Numbered from the stretch's first letter, positions 40,107 to 51,753 are shown. The stretch: DNA of 64,000 nucleotides from an uncultured Bacteroidota bacterium (GCA_903838055.1 CAILWV010000013.1:1-64000), one strand, 5' to 3'. Made by a program: numbers and translations. The notes: generated from the sequence alone by a model not told the origin.

Positions 40107-40643
40107 ATGATACAGCTTCACGATAAAAGTTTTGAGCCATTTATTTCTTCCGAAGAAATTGATTTTGCAATTTCAAATATGGCAAAGCAAATGGATGATG
40201 ATTTCTTTGATGAGGTTCCTGTATTTGTAGGAATTCTAAATGGTTCATTTATGGTTTTGTCGGATTTAATGAAGCAATATAGAGGAATGTGTGAGGTAAG
40301 TTTCTTGAAATTAGCTTCATATGATGGAACCCAAACTACAAATACAGTCAAGCAACTTATTGGAATTAACGAAAACCTGGAAGGAAGAACTGTCATAATT
40401 GTTGAAGATATTGTTGATACTGGAAATACGATTGAGGAATTGAAAGCTATTTTCAAAGAAAAAAAAGTAAAACATCTTAAAATTGCAACTCTTTTCTTCA
40501 AACCAGAAGCATACAAAAAAGACATTAAAATTGATTATATTGGAATTCGTATTCCTAATAAATTCATCGTTGGTTATGGTTTAGACTATGATGGATTAGG
40601 GAGGAATTTAGCAGACGTATACCAACTAGCACAAGAAAAATAG
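40107..40643 (+). CDS. hpt: hypoxanthine phosphoribosyltransferase
   Basis: VGILNGSFMVLSDL, VIIVEDIVDTGNTI. Confidence 0.92.
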   Translation: MIQLHDKSFEPFISSEEIDFAISNMAKQMDDDFFDEVPVFVGILNGSFMVLSDLMKQYRGMCEVSFLKLASYDGTQTTNTVKQLIGINENLEGRTVIIVEDIVDTGNTIEELKAIFKEKKVKHLKIATLFFKPEAYKKDIKIDYIGIRIPNKFIVGYGLDYDGLGRNLADVYQLAQEK

Positions 40644-40687
40644 AGCCAAATCTTACATTAAATAACTATAACATACAACTTTACAAA

Positions 40688-41260
40688 ATGATTAATATTG
40701 TTCTTTTCGGGAAACCGGGAGCTGGAAAAGGCACACAAGCCGAATTTTTAAAAGAGAAATATAATTTAACACATCTTTCTACAGGAGACATTTTTAGATT
40801 TAATATTAAAAATGATACCGATTTAGGAAGACTTGCAAAAACCTTTATGGATAAAGGAGATTTAGTGCCTGATGAAGTTACTATTCAAATGTTGCAAAGT
40901 GAAGTAGATAAAAACCCTCAATCAGCAGGATTTTTATTCGATGGTTTTCCAAGAACTCTTGCTCAAGCAGCAGCATTAGATAATTTTTTAGAATCTAAAG
41001 GTCAAAACATTACAGCAACAGTAGCTCTTGATGCTGATGATTCGGTTTTAGTTGCTAGATTATTGGAAAGAGGAAAAACTTCGGGCAGACCAGACGATCA
41101 AGACGAAGAAAAAATAAGAAACCGTTATCAAGAATACAACGAAAAAACTGCTCCTTTGATGGATTATTACAAAGGACAAAATAAATTTCATGCTGTAAAC
41201 GGAATAGGAACTATATTAGAAGTTAACGAAAGATTGAATTTTGTTTTCGATAATTTATAG
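40688..41260 (+). CDS. adk: adenylate kinase
   Basis: FGKPGAGKGTQAEFL, HLSTGDIFR, DGFPRTLAQA. Confidence 0.95.
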   Translation: MINIVLFGKPGAGKGTQAEFLKEKYNLTHLSTGDIFRFNIKNDTDLGRLAKTFMDKGDLVPDEVTIQMLQSEVDKNPQSAGFLFDGFPRTLAQAAALDNFLESKGQNITATVALDADDSVLVARLLERGKTSGRPDDQDEEKIRNRYQEYNEKTAPLMDYYKGQNKFHAVNGIGTILEVNERLNFVFDNL

Positions 41261-41324
41261 TCATTCTAATAGACTATAATTTAAATTTCGAGCATTCATT
41301 TTTTTTTTAGATATTTGCAACCAG

Positions 41325-41367
41325 AAAAAGAGCAATTTCCGGAACTCGGGATTCAGGCTCTTTTTTT
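41325..41367 (+). terminator. terminator-like hairpin between adk and the CNNM-type gene
   Basis: AAAAAGAGC (41325-41333) pairs with GCTCTTTTT (41357-41365), followed by T. Confidence 0.65.
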
Positions 41368-41380
41368 GTAATATTAAATT

Positions 41381-42658
41381 ATGGAACTTTTAATTATTCT
41401 TTTTTTAATTTTGCTTAATGGCATCTTCTCTATGTCGGAAATTGCCTTAATTTCGGCAAGAAAAATTCGTTTAGAAACTGCAGCAAAAAAAGGAAATGCT
41501 AATGCTAAAGTTGCATTAGACTTAGTGAATTCTCCCAATAAACTGCTTTCTACAGTTCAAATAGGAATTACCTTAATTAGTATATTAACCGGAATTTATT
41601 CTGGAGATAAAATAACAACAGATGTTCAGAATTTTATTGCAACTTTTGGTGGTTTAAAAGTTTATGCCCATTCAATTGCAGTGGGAATTGTAGTAGTTAT
41701 TTTAACTTTTTTCTCTTTGGTTTTAGGTGAATTATTGCCAAAAAGAATAGGATTGAATTATCCTGAAACAATAGCTAAAGGAATGGCTGTTCCCATGAAA
41801 ATAATTTCACAATTAACTGCGCCTTTTATTTGGCTACTCACCATTTCTACAGATGCTTTATTGAAATTGTTTAATATTAAGCCAACTGCCGATGGTAAAG
41901 TTACTGAAGATGAAATTAAAGCGATAATTAAAGAAGGTACTGAAGGCGGCGAAATTCAAGAAATTGAACATGATATTGTAGAACGCGTTTTTCATATTGG
42001 TGACAGAAAAATTAATTCTTTAATGACACACCGATCTGATATTGTTTATTTATCGGTTGAGGATAGTTTGAACCAAATTAAAGCAAAAGTTATAAACGAT
42101 TTACACACTGTTTTTCCAGTTTGTAAAGACAGTTTAGACGAAATTATAGGAGTGGTTTCTTTAAAAGAATTGTTTTCCAATTTTGATAAAGAAAACTTTA
42201 AACTACAAGATATAGTTAAAGATCCAGTATATTTAATTGAGCAAACATCGGTATATAAAGCATTAGAAAACTTTAAGAAAACCCGTGTTCATTATTCGTT
42301 TATTGTTGATGAGCATGCTGTTTTTCAAGGAATTATAACGCTTGATGATATTCTAGAAGCACTTGTTGGAGAAGCTTCTGATTTTGATGAAAACGAATAT
42401 CAATTAGTTTCTAATGATGATGGTACTTGGTTAGTAGATGGACAGTATTCATTACATGATTTTCTTACTTATTTTGATATGGATGAACTTACTAACGATT
42501 ATGAAGTGACTACAGTAAGTGGATTTTTCATAACCGAATTAGGTTCGATACCAAAACAAGGTGTAAAATTAATTTGGAACCAATTAGTATTTGAAGTAAT
42601 AAAAATGGATGGCGCTAAAATTGACAAAGTGTTGATTAGTGCATATAAAGAAAATTAG
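41381..42658 (+). CDS. hemolysin family / CNNM-CBS domain protein
   Basis: DUF21 N-terminal membrane domain, two CBS domains, CorC_HlyC C-terminal domain. Confidence 0.9.
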   Translation: MELLIILFLILLNGIFSMSEIALISARKIRLETAAKKGNANAKVALDLVNSPNKLLSTVQIGITLISILTGIYSGDKITTDVQNFIATFGGLKVYAHSIAVGIVVVILTFFSLVLGELLPKRIGLNYPETIAKGMAVPMKIISQLTAPFIWLLTISTDALLKLFNIKPTADGKVTEDEIKAIIKEGTEGGEIQEIEHDIVERVFHIGDRKINSLMTHRSDIVYLSVEDSLNQIKAKVINDLHTVFPVCKDSLDEIIGVVSLKELFSNFDKENFKLQDIVKDPVYLIEQTSVYKALENFKKTRVHYSFIVDEHAVFQGIITLDDILEALVGEASDFDENEYQLVSNDDGTWLVDGQYSLHDFLTYFDMDELTNDYEVTTVSGFFITELGSIPKQGVKLIWNQLVFEVIKMDGAKIDKVLISAYKEN

Positions 42659-42761
42659 GTTTGAATAGTTGGGTTCAGGGTGTAAGGTTCAAGGTTTAAG
42701 TGTTTACTTCTACTTGTAACCAAAATCCAAACCAAAAATCTAAAACCCAAAACAAAAAAAA

Positions 42762-43796
42762 ATGACAGAGGGAAATTTTGTAGACTACGTAAAAATTTAT
42801 GTTACTTCTGGTAGAGGAGGTAAGGGATCTACGCATTTGCATAGGGAGAAATTTATAGAAAAAGGTGGTCCAGATGGAGGAGATGGTGGTCGTGGAGGAC
42901 ATGTGTATTTAAAAGGAAATAAAAGTCTTTGGACCTTGTTTCATTTGAAGTTTGTAAAACACATGCGTGCTGGTCATGGTGGTGATGGAGGAAGCTCTAG
43001 AAGTACAGGTCACGATGGAGAAGATAAATTTGTTGAAGTGCCACTTGGTACAGTGGTTAGAGATATTGAAACAGGAGAAATCTTGTTTGAAATTACCCAA
43101 CATGATGAGGTTAAAATTTTAGCTCAAGGTGGAAAAGGCGGATTAGGAAACTGGAATTTTAGAAGTTCCACTAACCAAACTCCAAGATATTCCCAACCTG
43201 GATTGCCCTCACAAGAATTGGATGTTATTTTAGAGCTAAAGGTGCTTGCAGATGTAGGATTGGTTGGTTTTCCTAATGCTGGAAAATCTACATTACTTTC
43301 TGTACTAACTTCTGCAAAACCAAAAATTGCAGATTATCCATTTACAACTTTAAAACCAAATTTAGGAATTGTTGCTTACCGTGAATTTCAATCGTTTGTA
43401 ATTGCTGATATTCCCGGAATTATAGAGGGTGCAGCCGAAGGAAAAGGATTAGGTCATTATTTTTTACGTCACATAGAAAGAAATTCAACTTTATTGTTTT
43501 TAGTTCCTGCAGATGCCGATAATATAAAGAAAGAATACGAAATACTATTGGATGAATTGCGTCGTTATAATCCTGAAATGTTAGACAAAGATCGTCTTCT
43601 TGTAATTTCTAAGTGTGATATGTTAGACGACGAATTAAAAGCAGAGATGAAGCAACTTTTGGATAAATCCAAATTAGGAATTCCATATTTATTTATTTCT
43701 TCTGTAGCCCAACAAGGTTTAACAGAGTTAAAAGATAAACTTTGGGAAATGCTAAATGTAGAAGACGAGAAACCCGGAAATAGCCATAATATTTAA
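42762..43796 (+). CDS. obgE: GTPase ObgE
   Basis: Gly-rich N-terminal Obg fold ([11 protein letters not shown]), [12 protein letters not shown]. Confidence 0.95.
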   Translation: MTEGNFVDYVKIYVTSGRGGKGSTHLHREKFIEKGGPDGGDGGRGGHVYLKGNKSLWTLFHLKFVKHMRAGHGGDGGSSRSTGHDGEDKFVEVPLGTVVRDIETGEILFEITQHDEVKILAQGGKGGLGNWNFRSSTNQTPRYSQPGLPSQELDVILELKVLADVGLVGFPNAGKSTLLSVLTSAKPKIADYPFTTLKPNLGIVAYREFQSFVIADIPGIIEGAAEGKGLGHYFLRHIERNSTLLFLVPADADNIKKEYEILLDELRRYNPEMLDKDRLLVISKCDMLDDELKAEMKQLLDKSKLGIPYLFISSVAQQGLTELKDKLWEMLNVEDEKPGNSHNI

Positions 43797-43991
43797 TTTA
43801 CTACTATAGATCATACTTTAAAGTCTCGAAATTTTCGAGACTTTTTTGTTTCACTCAAAATCCTTTTCAACTATGGTTATAATTTCCACAAAAAATAGTA
43901 ATTTCGCATTCCTATTCGTAAAGTAAATATTTAAATAATCCCTTTGTTTAACGATTAGAAACAAACAAATAACCTTTTACTACTAAAAAAA

Positions 43992-46142
43992 ATGAAGAAA
44001 ATTATTTTATCTCTTCTTGCTGCAATTCTGCTCATTCCAATGAGTGTAAAAGCTGATGAAGGAATGTGGTTTTTAATGTTTATCGAAAGATTAAACCACC
44101 GAGACATGCAAAAAATGGGCTTGCAATTAACAGCCGAAGAAATTTACAGTATCAACCACCACAGTTTGAAAGATGCAATTGTTCAATTTAACGGAGGATG
44201 TACTGCCGAAATCATTTCTAAAGATGGTTTAGTGCTTACAAATCATCACTGCGGTTATGATGGAATTGCTGAGCTTTCTACCCCTGAGGATAACTTATTG
44301 AAAAACGGATTTTGGGCTGCCAACAGAGCTGCTGAGAAAAAACCGTCTAGTTTATATGTACGTTTCTTTGTTCGTATGGACGATTGTTCTAAAAGAATCT
44401 TAGCAAAAGTAAACCCTTCTATGAGTGAAGCCGATAGAGAAAAAGCAATCAATGCCGAAATCTCTATTATTGAAAAAGAAAATAATGAAGGTGGAAAATA
44501 TACCGTTTCTGTTCGTCCATTTTTTCAAGGAAACGAATACTACTATTTTGTTTATCAAGATTATAAAGACGTTCGTTTAGTAGGAGTACCACCTGAAAGT
44601 TTAGGAAAATTTGGAGGAGATACTGACAACTGGGAATGGCCTCGTCAAACAGCCGATTTTTCTATGTTTAGAGTTTATGCTGATAAAGATGGAAATCCTG
44701 CAGATTATTCTACCAGCAATGTTCCATTGCAACCAAAACACTATTTGCCAGTTAATTTGTCTGGAGTAAAAGAAGGTGATTTTGCAATGATTCTTGGTTA
44801 TCCAGGAAGAACTAACCGTTGGATGCCTGCAAGCGGAATCGAGCAAAATGTAAAATTTGCTTATCCTGCATGGGTGGAAGGTGCTAAAACGGGTATGGAT
44901 AACATGAAGAAATATATGGAAATGAGTGATGCACTTCGTTTAGTGTATGCTTCTAAATATGCTTCTACTGCCAACTATTGGAAAAATCGTCAAGGAATGA
45001 TTGATGCTCTTTCAAAATTTGAAACCGCCAAATCTAAAACAGCACAAGAAACAAAATTTGACAAATGGGCTAATAAACCAGAAAATAAGGCAAAATATGG
45101 TTCGGTAGTTTCTACAATCAACAAATATTATGCTCTTACAAACGAAAAATCGCGTCATGATAATTATTTACAGCAATTGTTTAGAACTTCTGCTTATGGT
45201 TCATTAACGCGTAACTTAGGAAATCAATTGAATGAATATGCAAAGGCAGATGCAACTAAACGAGTTGCTTTAGGTCCAAAAATAATTGAGACGGCAACTG
45301 AATTTTTTAATGACTTGTATATTCCTGCAGAAAAAGATATTCTTGCTGCACAATTACATTTATATGCCACCAAATCTTTAGGATATAAAATTGCTCCTAT
45401 AGTTGAAAAAATGAATGCGGAAAACAATGGTGATTTCTCAAAGAATATTAATGCTGCTATTGACTTAAGTATATTTTCATCGTTAGATAGAGTTAAAGCA
45501 TTTTTAAACTATCCATCGGAATCTATGTTAGCTAATGATCCAATTTATAGTTTAATGTCTAATTTATTTTCACATTACAGCTCAAAATCAGATGAAATTG
45601 CAAAAGCTCAGAATGATTATGGTTCTGCATTTCGTTTGTTAGTAGAAGGTTTACGTGAGTCTAAAATAGGAACTATTAAATATCCTGATGCAAACTCTAC
45701 GTTGCGTTTAACCTACGGAAAAGTTCGTGCTTTGCCTGCTGACAAGCGTAACGATGCTAAAATTAACAATTACACTACATTAGATAGTCAAGTAAAAAAA
45801 TACAAAAAAGGAGATGAAGAATTTGATCTTCCTACTCGTGTTTTAGATATGGCAAAAAATAAAGAATATGGTCGTTATGTTGATAAAGATGGTTCGTTAC
45901 ACGTAAATTTCTTGACAGATAATGATATCACTGGTGGAAATTCTGGTTCTCCGGTTCTTAACGGAAAAGGAGAATTAATTGGGATTGCTTTTGACGGAAA
46001 CATTGAAGCTATGGCTGGTGACGTAATATTTGATAATAAATTACAAAGAACTATTAATGTAGATATTCGCTATGTTTTATGGGTAATTGAGAACTTTTCT
46101 AACGCCAAACATATCGTTGATGAAATGACTTTGGTTAAGTAA
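43992..46142 (+). CDS. S46 family peptidase (DPP7/DPP11-like)
   Basis: SKDGLVLTNHHCGYD and TGGNSGSPVLNGKGELIGIAFDGN catalytic motifs. Confidence 0.93.
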   Translation: MKKIILSLLAAILLIPMSVKADEGMWFLMFIERLNHRDMQKMGLQLTAEEIYSINHHSLKDAIVQFNGGCTAEIISKDGLVLTNHHCGYDGIAELSTPEDNLLKNGFWAANRAAEKKPSSLYVRFFVRMDDCSKRILAKVNPSMSEADREKAINAEISIIEKENNEGGKYTVSVRPFFQGNEYYYFVYQDYKDVRLVGVPPESLGKFGGDTDNWEWPRQTADFSMFRVYADKDGNPADYSTSNVPLQPKHYLPVNLSGVKEGDFAMILGYPGRTNRWMPASGIEQNVKFAYPAWVEGAKTGMDNMKKYMEMSDALRLVYASKYASTANYWKNRQGMIDALSKFETAKSKTAQETKFDKWANKPENKAKYGSVVSTINKYYALTNEKSRHDNYLQQLFRTSAYGSLTRNLGNQLNEYAKADATKRVALGPKIIETATEFFNDLYIPAEKDILAAQLHLYATKSLGYKIAPIVEKMNAENNGDFSKNINAAIDLSIFSSLDRVKAFLNYPSESMLANDPIYSLMSNLFSHYSSKSDEIAKAQNDYGSAFRLLVEGLRESKIGTIKYPDANSTLRLTYGKVRALPADKRNDAKINNYTTLDSQVKKYKKGDEEFDLPTRVLDMAKNKEYGRYVDKDGSLHVNFLTDNDITGGNSGSPVLNGKGELIGIAFDGNIEAMAGDVIFDNKLQRTINVDIRYVLWVIENFSNAKHIVDEMTLVK

Positions 46143-46167
46143 TTTATCAATTTATATAATTTTTAAA

Positions 46168-46200
46168 CTCCAATCTTAATTAGATTGGAGTTTTTTATTG
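46168..46200 (+). terminator. terminator after the S46 peptidase
   Basis: AACTCCAATCTTAATTAGATTGGAGTTTTTT. Confidence 0.8.
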
Positions 46201-46245
46201 CTTTAAAATTCAAAATTGTTAAGAAAATAAATATTTAAAGTATAT

Positions 46246-46971
46246 TTGTTTTGTGAAAATTTGACACAAATTATGAAGTCAAAAATAGTATTTTTCTTAT
46301 TTATTACTCAATGTATTTTTTCTCAATCTAATTTTGAGAAAGGCGAAAAACTATATGATCAAGGTAAGTATTCGCTTGCTAGACCTGTATTTGAATCCAT
46401 TATAAAAGACAATCCCAATCAAATAAAAGCTATTGAATACTTAGGTGATATTTCTATTCAACTTAAAGAATGGGATAAGGCAATTAGTTTTTATCAAAAA
46501 CTCAAAAATCTGAAACCTACTGAAGCAAATTATTATTATAAATATGGAGGAGCTCTTGGACTAAAATCCAAAGAAGGAGGAAAATGGGTGGCAATTCGTT
46601 TAATTGGTGATATGAAAGAATCATTTGAAAAAGCACTAATGTTAAATCCTAAGCATTTAGAAGCTCGATGGGCATTAATAGAATATTACTTACAAGTTCC
46701 GGTTATTTTTGGAGGTAGTGAGAAAAAAGCACAACATTATGCTGATGAACTCCTTAAATTGTCTCCGGTAGACGGTTATTTATCTAAAGGAAGAATAGAT
46801 GAATATTTTGAAAGATATAAAAGCGCAGAGAAAAATTACATAAAAGCAATTGAAATTAGCGGTTCTAAAATCACATATGAACGACTTGCAGCTCTATATA
46901 AAGTTAAACTTCATAATTCAGATAAGGCATTAAAAATATTAGAACAATACCAAGAAAAAAATAAATCATAA
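46246..46971 (+). CDS. TPR-repeat protein
   Basis: Tetratricopeptide pattern (YDQGKYSLARPVFESIIKDNPNQIKAIEYLGDI...). Confidence 0.8.
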   Translation: MFCENLTQIMKSKIVFFLFITQCIFSQSNFEKGEKLYDQGKYSLARPVFESIIKDNPNQIKAIEYLGDISIQLKEWDKAISFYQKLKNLKPTEANYYYKYGGALGLKSKEGGKWVAIRLIGDMKESFEKALMLNPKHLEARWALIEYYLQVPVIFGGSEKKAQHYADELLKLSPVDGYLSKGRIDEYFERYKSAEKNYIKAIEISGSKITYERLAALYKVKLHNSDKALKILEQYQEKNKS

Positions 46972-46972
46972 C

Positions 46973-48328
46973 ATGAGAACACACTTCATAGCTATTGGCG
47001 GAGCAGCAATGCATAATCTAGCACTTGCATTACATAACAAAGGATATCATGTAACTGGTAGCGATGATGCAATTTTTGAGCCATCTAAATCCCGTTTAGA
47101 AAAGAAAGGATTATTGCCAGTAGAACTTGGTTGGTTTCCAGAGAAAATCACCCAAGATATTGAAGCTGTAATTCTTGGAATGCATGCCAAAGAAGATAAT
47201 GCTGAATTGCTAAAAGCACAAGAATTAGGATTGAAAATATACTCTTATCCTGAGTTTTTATACGAACAATCAAAAAATAAAACACGTGTAGTTATTGGTG
47301 GTTCCCACGGGAAAACCACTATTACTTCAATGATTTTACATGTAATGCATTACCATAACATTGAAGTAGACTATATGGTAGGGGCACAGTTGGAAGGTTT
47401 TGATACCATGGTGCATTTAACTGAAAACAACGATTTTATTGTTTTAGAAGGAGACGAGTATTTGTCTTCTCCTATGGACAGACGACCAAAATTTCATTTA
47501 TACCAACCCAACATTGCATTGCTTTCGGGAATTGCTTGGGATCATATTAATGTTTTTCCAACTTTTGAAAATTATGTAGAGCAATTTGAAATTTTTGCAA
47601 ATCAAATTACTAAAGGAGGAATACTAATTTACAATGAAGAAGATAGTACTGTAAAAAAAGTGGCCGAAGAAACTACCAATGCTATTCGCAAGATTCCATA
47701 TTCTACTCCAAGTTACACTGTTTCTGACGGAACAACTTTATTAGACACTCCTGAAGGACCAATGCCTATAGAAGTTTTTGGAGCACATAATTTAAATAAC
47801 CTAGCAGGAGCAAAATGGATTTGCCAATGTATGGGTGTAGATGAAGCCGATTTTTATGAAGCTATTGCTAACTTTAAAGGAGCAAGTAAACGTTTAGAGA
47901 AAATTGCTGAAGGAAAAGGTAAGGTAGCTTATAAAGATTTTGCACATTCACCAAGTAAAGTTTCTGCTACTACCAAAGCTGTAAAAAACCAATATCCGGA
48001 TAGAAAGTTAATTGCTTGTTTAGAATTGCATACCTATAGCAGTTTGAATGCAGAATTTCTTAAAGAATACCAAGGTGCTCTGGATGCTGCCAATGTTGCA
48101 GTAGTATTCTATTCTCCAGATGCAGTAAAGATTAAACAATTAGAAGAAGTTTCTTACGAGCAAATTGCGCAATCATTTCAACGTGAGGACTTAATAATTT
48201 ATACAAATCCTGCGGATTTCAAGAATTTCTTATTCGGACAAAATTTTGATAATTCTGCTTTATTGTTAATGAGTTCAGGGAATTATGGTGGTTTGAATTT
48301 TGACGAGGTAAAGGATTTAATGAAATAG
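46973..48328 (+). CDS. Mur ligase family protein (Mpl-like)
   Basis: GGAAMHNLALALHNKGYHVTGSDD, GGSHGKTTITSMI. Confidence 0.88.
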   Translation: MRTHFIAIGGAAMHNLALALHNKGYHVTGSDDAIFEPSKSRLEKKGLLPVELGWFPEKITQDIEAVILGMHAKEDNAELLKAQELGLKIYSYPEFLYEQSKNKTRVVIGGSHGKTTITSMILHVMHYHNIEVDYMVGAQLEGFDTMVHLTENNDFIVLEGDEYLSSPMDRRPKFHLYQPNIALLSGIAWDHINVFPTFENYVEQFEIFANQITKGGILIYNEEDSTVKKVAEETTNAIRKIPYSTPSYTVSDGTTLLDTPEGPMPIEVFGAHNLNNLAGAKWICQCMGVDEADFYEAIANFKGASKRLEKIAEGKGKVAYKDFAHSPSKVSATTKAVKNQYPDRKLIACLELHTYSSLNAEFLKEYQGALDAANVAVVFYSPDAVKIKQLEEVSYEQIAQSFQREDLIIYTNPADFKNFLFGQNFDNSALLLMSSGNYGGLNFDEVKDLMK

Positions 48329-48381
48329 TTTTTTGCCCCGAAAAAATATCGTATTTTAGGTATTCAAAAAAATGCCGAAAT

Positions 48382-49065
48382 ATGTACACACCAATAAACC
48401 AATGGGCGGAAGATGATCGGCCTCGAGAAAAATTTCTACTAAAAGGAAAATCTGCTTTATCTGATTCTGAATTGCTGGCAATATTAATTAGTTCGGGTTC
48501 CCGAAATGAAAGTGCTGTGCAGTTATGTCAACGTATATTGGCATTGGCTAACAATAATTTGAATCAATTAGGAAAGCTTTCGGTGCAGCAATTAATGGAA
48601 TTTAAGGGAATTGGAGAAGCTAAAGCAATTTCTATAGCAGCAGCATTAGAATTAGGACGACGAAGAAGAAATGAAGAAGCAGTAGAATTAGATAAAATTA
48701 CTTCTAGTAAAGCCGTATTTCAAATTATGCAACCAATAATAGGGGAGTTGCTTCATGAAGAATTTTGGGTATTGTATCTTAATAATTCTAATAAAGTTAT
48801 TCATAAAGCACAACTTTCTAAAGGTGGAATGACAGGAACAGTTGTTGATACTAGAATAGTTTTTAAAATCGCATTAGAATACAATGCAATTTCACTAATT
48901 TTGACACATAATCATCCATCGGGAAAAATGCTGGCAAGCGAATCGGATAAAGAAATTACTCGGAAATTAAAACTTGCCGGAAAACAAATGGATATTTCTG
49001 TATTAGATCATATTATCATTACGGAATCTAGTTACTATAGCTTTGCTGACGAAGGAATATTTTAA
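48382..49065 (+). CDS. radC: RadC/YicR DNA repair protein
   Basis: WAEDDRPREKF; LTHNHPSGKMLAS JAMM motif. Confidence 0.92.
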   Translation: MYTPINQWAEDDRPREKFLLKGKSALSDSELLAILISSGSRNESAVQLCQRILALANNNLNQLGKLSVQQLMEFKGIGEAKAISIAAALELGRRRRNEEAVELDKITSSKAVFQIMQPIIGELLHEEFWVLYLNNSNKVIHKAQLSKGGMTGTVVDTRIVFKIALEYNAISLILTHNHPSGKMLASESDKEITRKLKLAGKQMDISVLDHIIITESSYYSFADEGIF

Positions 49066-49067
49066 AA

Positions 49068-49751
49068 ATGAAACATATTACGGACATATTTTTTGATTTA
49101 GATCACACCCTATGGGATTTTGAAAAAAATTCTGCTTTAGCTTTTGAAAAAGTATTAAAGAAATACCAAATTAAAATAGAATTGGATATTTTTTTGAAAT
49201 ATTATGTGCCATTGAATTTGAAATATTGGGAATTATACCGACACGAAAAAGTAACCCAACCCCAATTGCGTTATGGCAGATTAAAAGATACTTTTGATCA
49301 ATTAAATTATGAAATATCAGACGAATTAATAGATTTGCTTTCTACAGAATATATACATTATTTGCCAGAATTTAATTATCTCTTTGATGGTACTATTGAA
49401 GTTTTAGAATATCTAAATGATAAATATTGTTTGCATATTATTACAAATGGTTTTCAAGAAGTACAGGCGGGTAAGATGAAGAATTCAGGTATAGATAAGT
49501 ATTTTAAAACAATTACCAATTCGGAAATGGCTGGAGTTAAAAAACCGAACCCAAGAATATTTGAATATGCTTTGCAAAAAGCAAATGCTCAAAAACAAAA
49601 TAGTATTATGATTGGTGATTGTCTGGATGCGGATATTAATGGTGCATTAAATTTTGGTATGGATGCCATTCATTTTAATGAAAATAAAAAAGAAATTCCG
49701 AATCATGTTAAGCAAGTAAATCACTTAATAGAATTAAAAAATCACCTATAA
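49068..49751 (+). CDS. YjjG family HAD hydrolase (noncanonical nucleotidase-like)
   Basis: DIFFDLDHTLWDFEKNS, GDCLDADINGA. Confidence 0.85.
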   Translation: MKHITDIFFDLDHTLWDFEKNSALAFEKVLKKYQIKIELDIFLKYYVPLNLKYWELYRHEKVTQPQLRYGRLKDTFDQLNYEISDELIDLLSTEYIHYLPEFNYLFDGTIEVLEYLNDKYCLHIITNGFQEVQAGKMKNSGIDKYFKTITNSEMAGVKKPNPRIFEYALQKANAQKQNSIMIGDCLDADINGALNFGMDAIHFNENKKEIPNHVKQVNHLIELKNHL

Positions 49752-50464
49752 TGAAAAAGTTTTTAATAGTATTTTTATTGTTTTCTTCAGTGGCATTTGC
49801 TCAAAATTTGAATGGATATAAATACGCTATGGTTCCTGCTAAATTTACTTTCTTTAAGGAAGAAAATATGTATAATTTGAATTTACTAACAAAAATGTAT
49901 CTTCAAAAGTATGGTTTTGAAACCTACTATAATAATGAAACTGCTCCGGATGAATTTGTGATTTCAAACTGTAATAAGATTTTTATAGATGTATTGGAAA
50001 ACAATAATCTTTTTACTACAAAGCTGAAAGTTATAGTTAAAGACTGTAAAGGAAATGTTCTGGCTACATCCGATGAAGGAACTAGTAGAGAAAAGGAATA
50101 TGCAGTTTCTTATAATTTGGCTTTGCGAATGGCTTTAGATAATTTTGGAATATTAAAATCACATAAGTACCAGCCTTCTGAAAAAAGCCTTGGAATGATT
50201 GGAGAACCATTGCGAAAAGAAATAGCTCAAAGCCAGATGTTTAGTAAGCAATATAATGTAATAGCTACTGAAAATGGTTATAATTTAATTACTGTAGATG
50301 CTGATTATAAGATTTTTCAAATTTTTAAAACAACCTCAAATGAAATTTTTATAGCCAATAGAGATTCTATTTTTGGTGTACTAATTAAAAAAACTGATAA
50401 TTGGTTTTTTGAGTATTATGATGGAAGTGTATTAAAATCAGAGTTGATTAAAGTTACTTTTTAA
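49751..50464 (+). CDS. hypothetical secreted protein
   Basis: Signal peptide; intact 237-aa ORF overlapping the previous stop. Confidence 0.6.
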   Translation: MKKFLIVFLLFSSVAFAQNLNGYKYAMVPAKFTFFKEENMYNLNLLTKMYLQKYGFETYYNNETAPDEFVISNCNKIFIDVLENNNLFTTKLKVIVKDCKGNVLATSDEGTSREKEYAVSYNLALRMALDNFGILKSHKYQPSEKSLGMIGEPLRKEIAQSQMFSKQYNVIATENGYNLITVDADYKIFQIFKTTSNEIFIANRDSIFGVLIKKTDNWFFEYYDGSVLKSELIKVTF

Positions 50465-50475
50465 TTTATTTATAC

Positions 50476-51753
50476 CTAATACCCATACTTATCTTTCCAT
50501 CTATTTTTTAAAAATTCTCGCGTTCCATTTTCTCTTGAATTATTTCCTGGATTGTAAAATGCAGTATTTGATATAGCATCCGGTAAATATTCTTGTTCAC
50601 TAAAATTATTTGCATAATCGTGAGAATATTGGTACTCCTCACCATATCCCAATTCTTTCATTAATTTAGTTGGTGCATTTCGTAAATGAATAGGAATAGG
50701 TAAATCTCCTGTTTGTTTTACCAAAGCCTGCGCATCATTAATTGCCATATAACTAGCATTGCTTTTTGGAGAAGTTGCTAAATAAACGGCACATTGACTT
50801 AATATTATTCTACTTTCTGGATAGCCAATTGTAGCTACTGCCTGAAAAGTGTTATTTGCCATTATGAATGCTGTTGGATTCGCGTTTCCAATATCTTCGC
50901 TGGATAATATTAGCATTCGTCTTGCAATAAATTTTACATCTTCACCGCCTTCAATCATTCTTGCCAACCAATAAACAGCTCCGTTAGGATCGCTTCCGCG
51001 GATGGATTTAATAAAAGCCGAAACTATGTCATAATGTTGTTCTCCAGTTTTGTCATACAATACCGTGTTTTGTTGTACTAAATCTAAAACTTTGGCATTG
51101 GTGATTATAATTTGACCTTCAGGGCTTGCGTTTACAACAAGTTCAAAAATATTTAATAGTTTTCTTCCGTCACCGCCAGAAAGTCTCAATAATGCCTCCG
51201 ATTCTTTAATTTTTATTTTTTTGGATGAAATAACGATGTCTTCTTTCATTGCTCTTTCTAAAAGTGATAATAAATCTTCTTTAGAAAACGGATTTAATAC
51301 ATAAACCTGACAACGGGAAAGTAATGCCGGAATCACCTCAAAACTCGGGTTTTCAGTAGTAGCGCCAATTAAAGTTACCCAGCCTTTTTCTACTGCTGCC
51401 AACAAGGAATCTTGTTGTGATTTACTAAATCTATGAATCTCATCAATAAATAATATCGGATTTTTTGCCGTAAATAATCCTCCACTTTGTTTTGCTTTTT
51501 CAATTACATCCCGAATGTCTTTCACTCCCGAATTAATTGCGCTCAATTCATAAAACGGGCGATTACTTTGCTTAGCAATAATTTGCGCTAAAGTTGTTTT
51601 TCCAGTTCCTGGTGGACCCCAAAAAATCATGGAAGGAATAATACCTCGCGTAATTTGTTGCGTTAACGATCCACTTGGTCCAACCAAATGTAATTGACTG
51701 ATATAATCTTCTAATCTCTGCGGACGAATGCGCTCGGCTAATGGTGCTTCCAT
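50476..51753 (-). CDS. rarA: replication-associated recombination protein A
   Basis: [48 protein letters not shown]. Confidence 0.93.
   Translation of the reverse strand: MEAPLAERIRPQRLEDYISQLHLVGPSGSLTQQITRGIIPSMIFWGPPGTGKTTLAQIIAKQSNRPFYELSAINSGVKDIRDVIEKAKQSGGLFTAKNPILFIDEIHRFSKSQQDSLLAAVEKGWVTLIGATTENPSFEVIPALLSRCQVYVLNPFSKEDLLSLLERAMKEDIVISSKKIKIKESEALLRLSGGDGRKLLNIFELVVNASPEGQIIITNAKVLDLVQQNTVLYDKTGEQHYDIVSAFIKSIRGSDPNGAVYWLARMIEGGEDVKFIARRMLILSSEDIGNANPTAFIMANNTFQAVATIGYPESRIILSQCAVYLATSPKSNASYMAINDAQALVKQTGDLPIPIHLRNAPTKLMKELGYGEEYQYSHDYANNFSEQEYLPDAISNTAFYNPGNNSRENGTREFLKNRWKDKYGY

Noticed and set aside
42660-42760. Purine/pyrimidine-skewed intergenic stretch before obgE (GGGTTCAGGGTGTAAGGTTCAAGG ... 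AATCCAAACCAAAAATC)
   Set aside because: Looks like low-complexity sequence; no clean repeat period or hairpin could be supported by eye.
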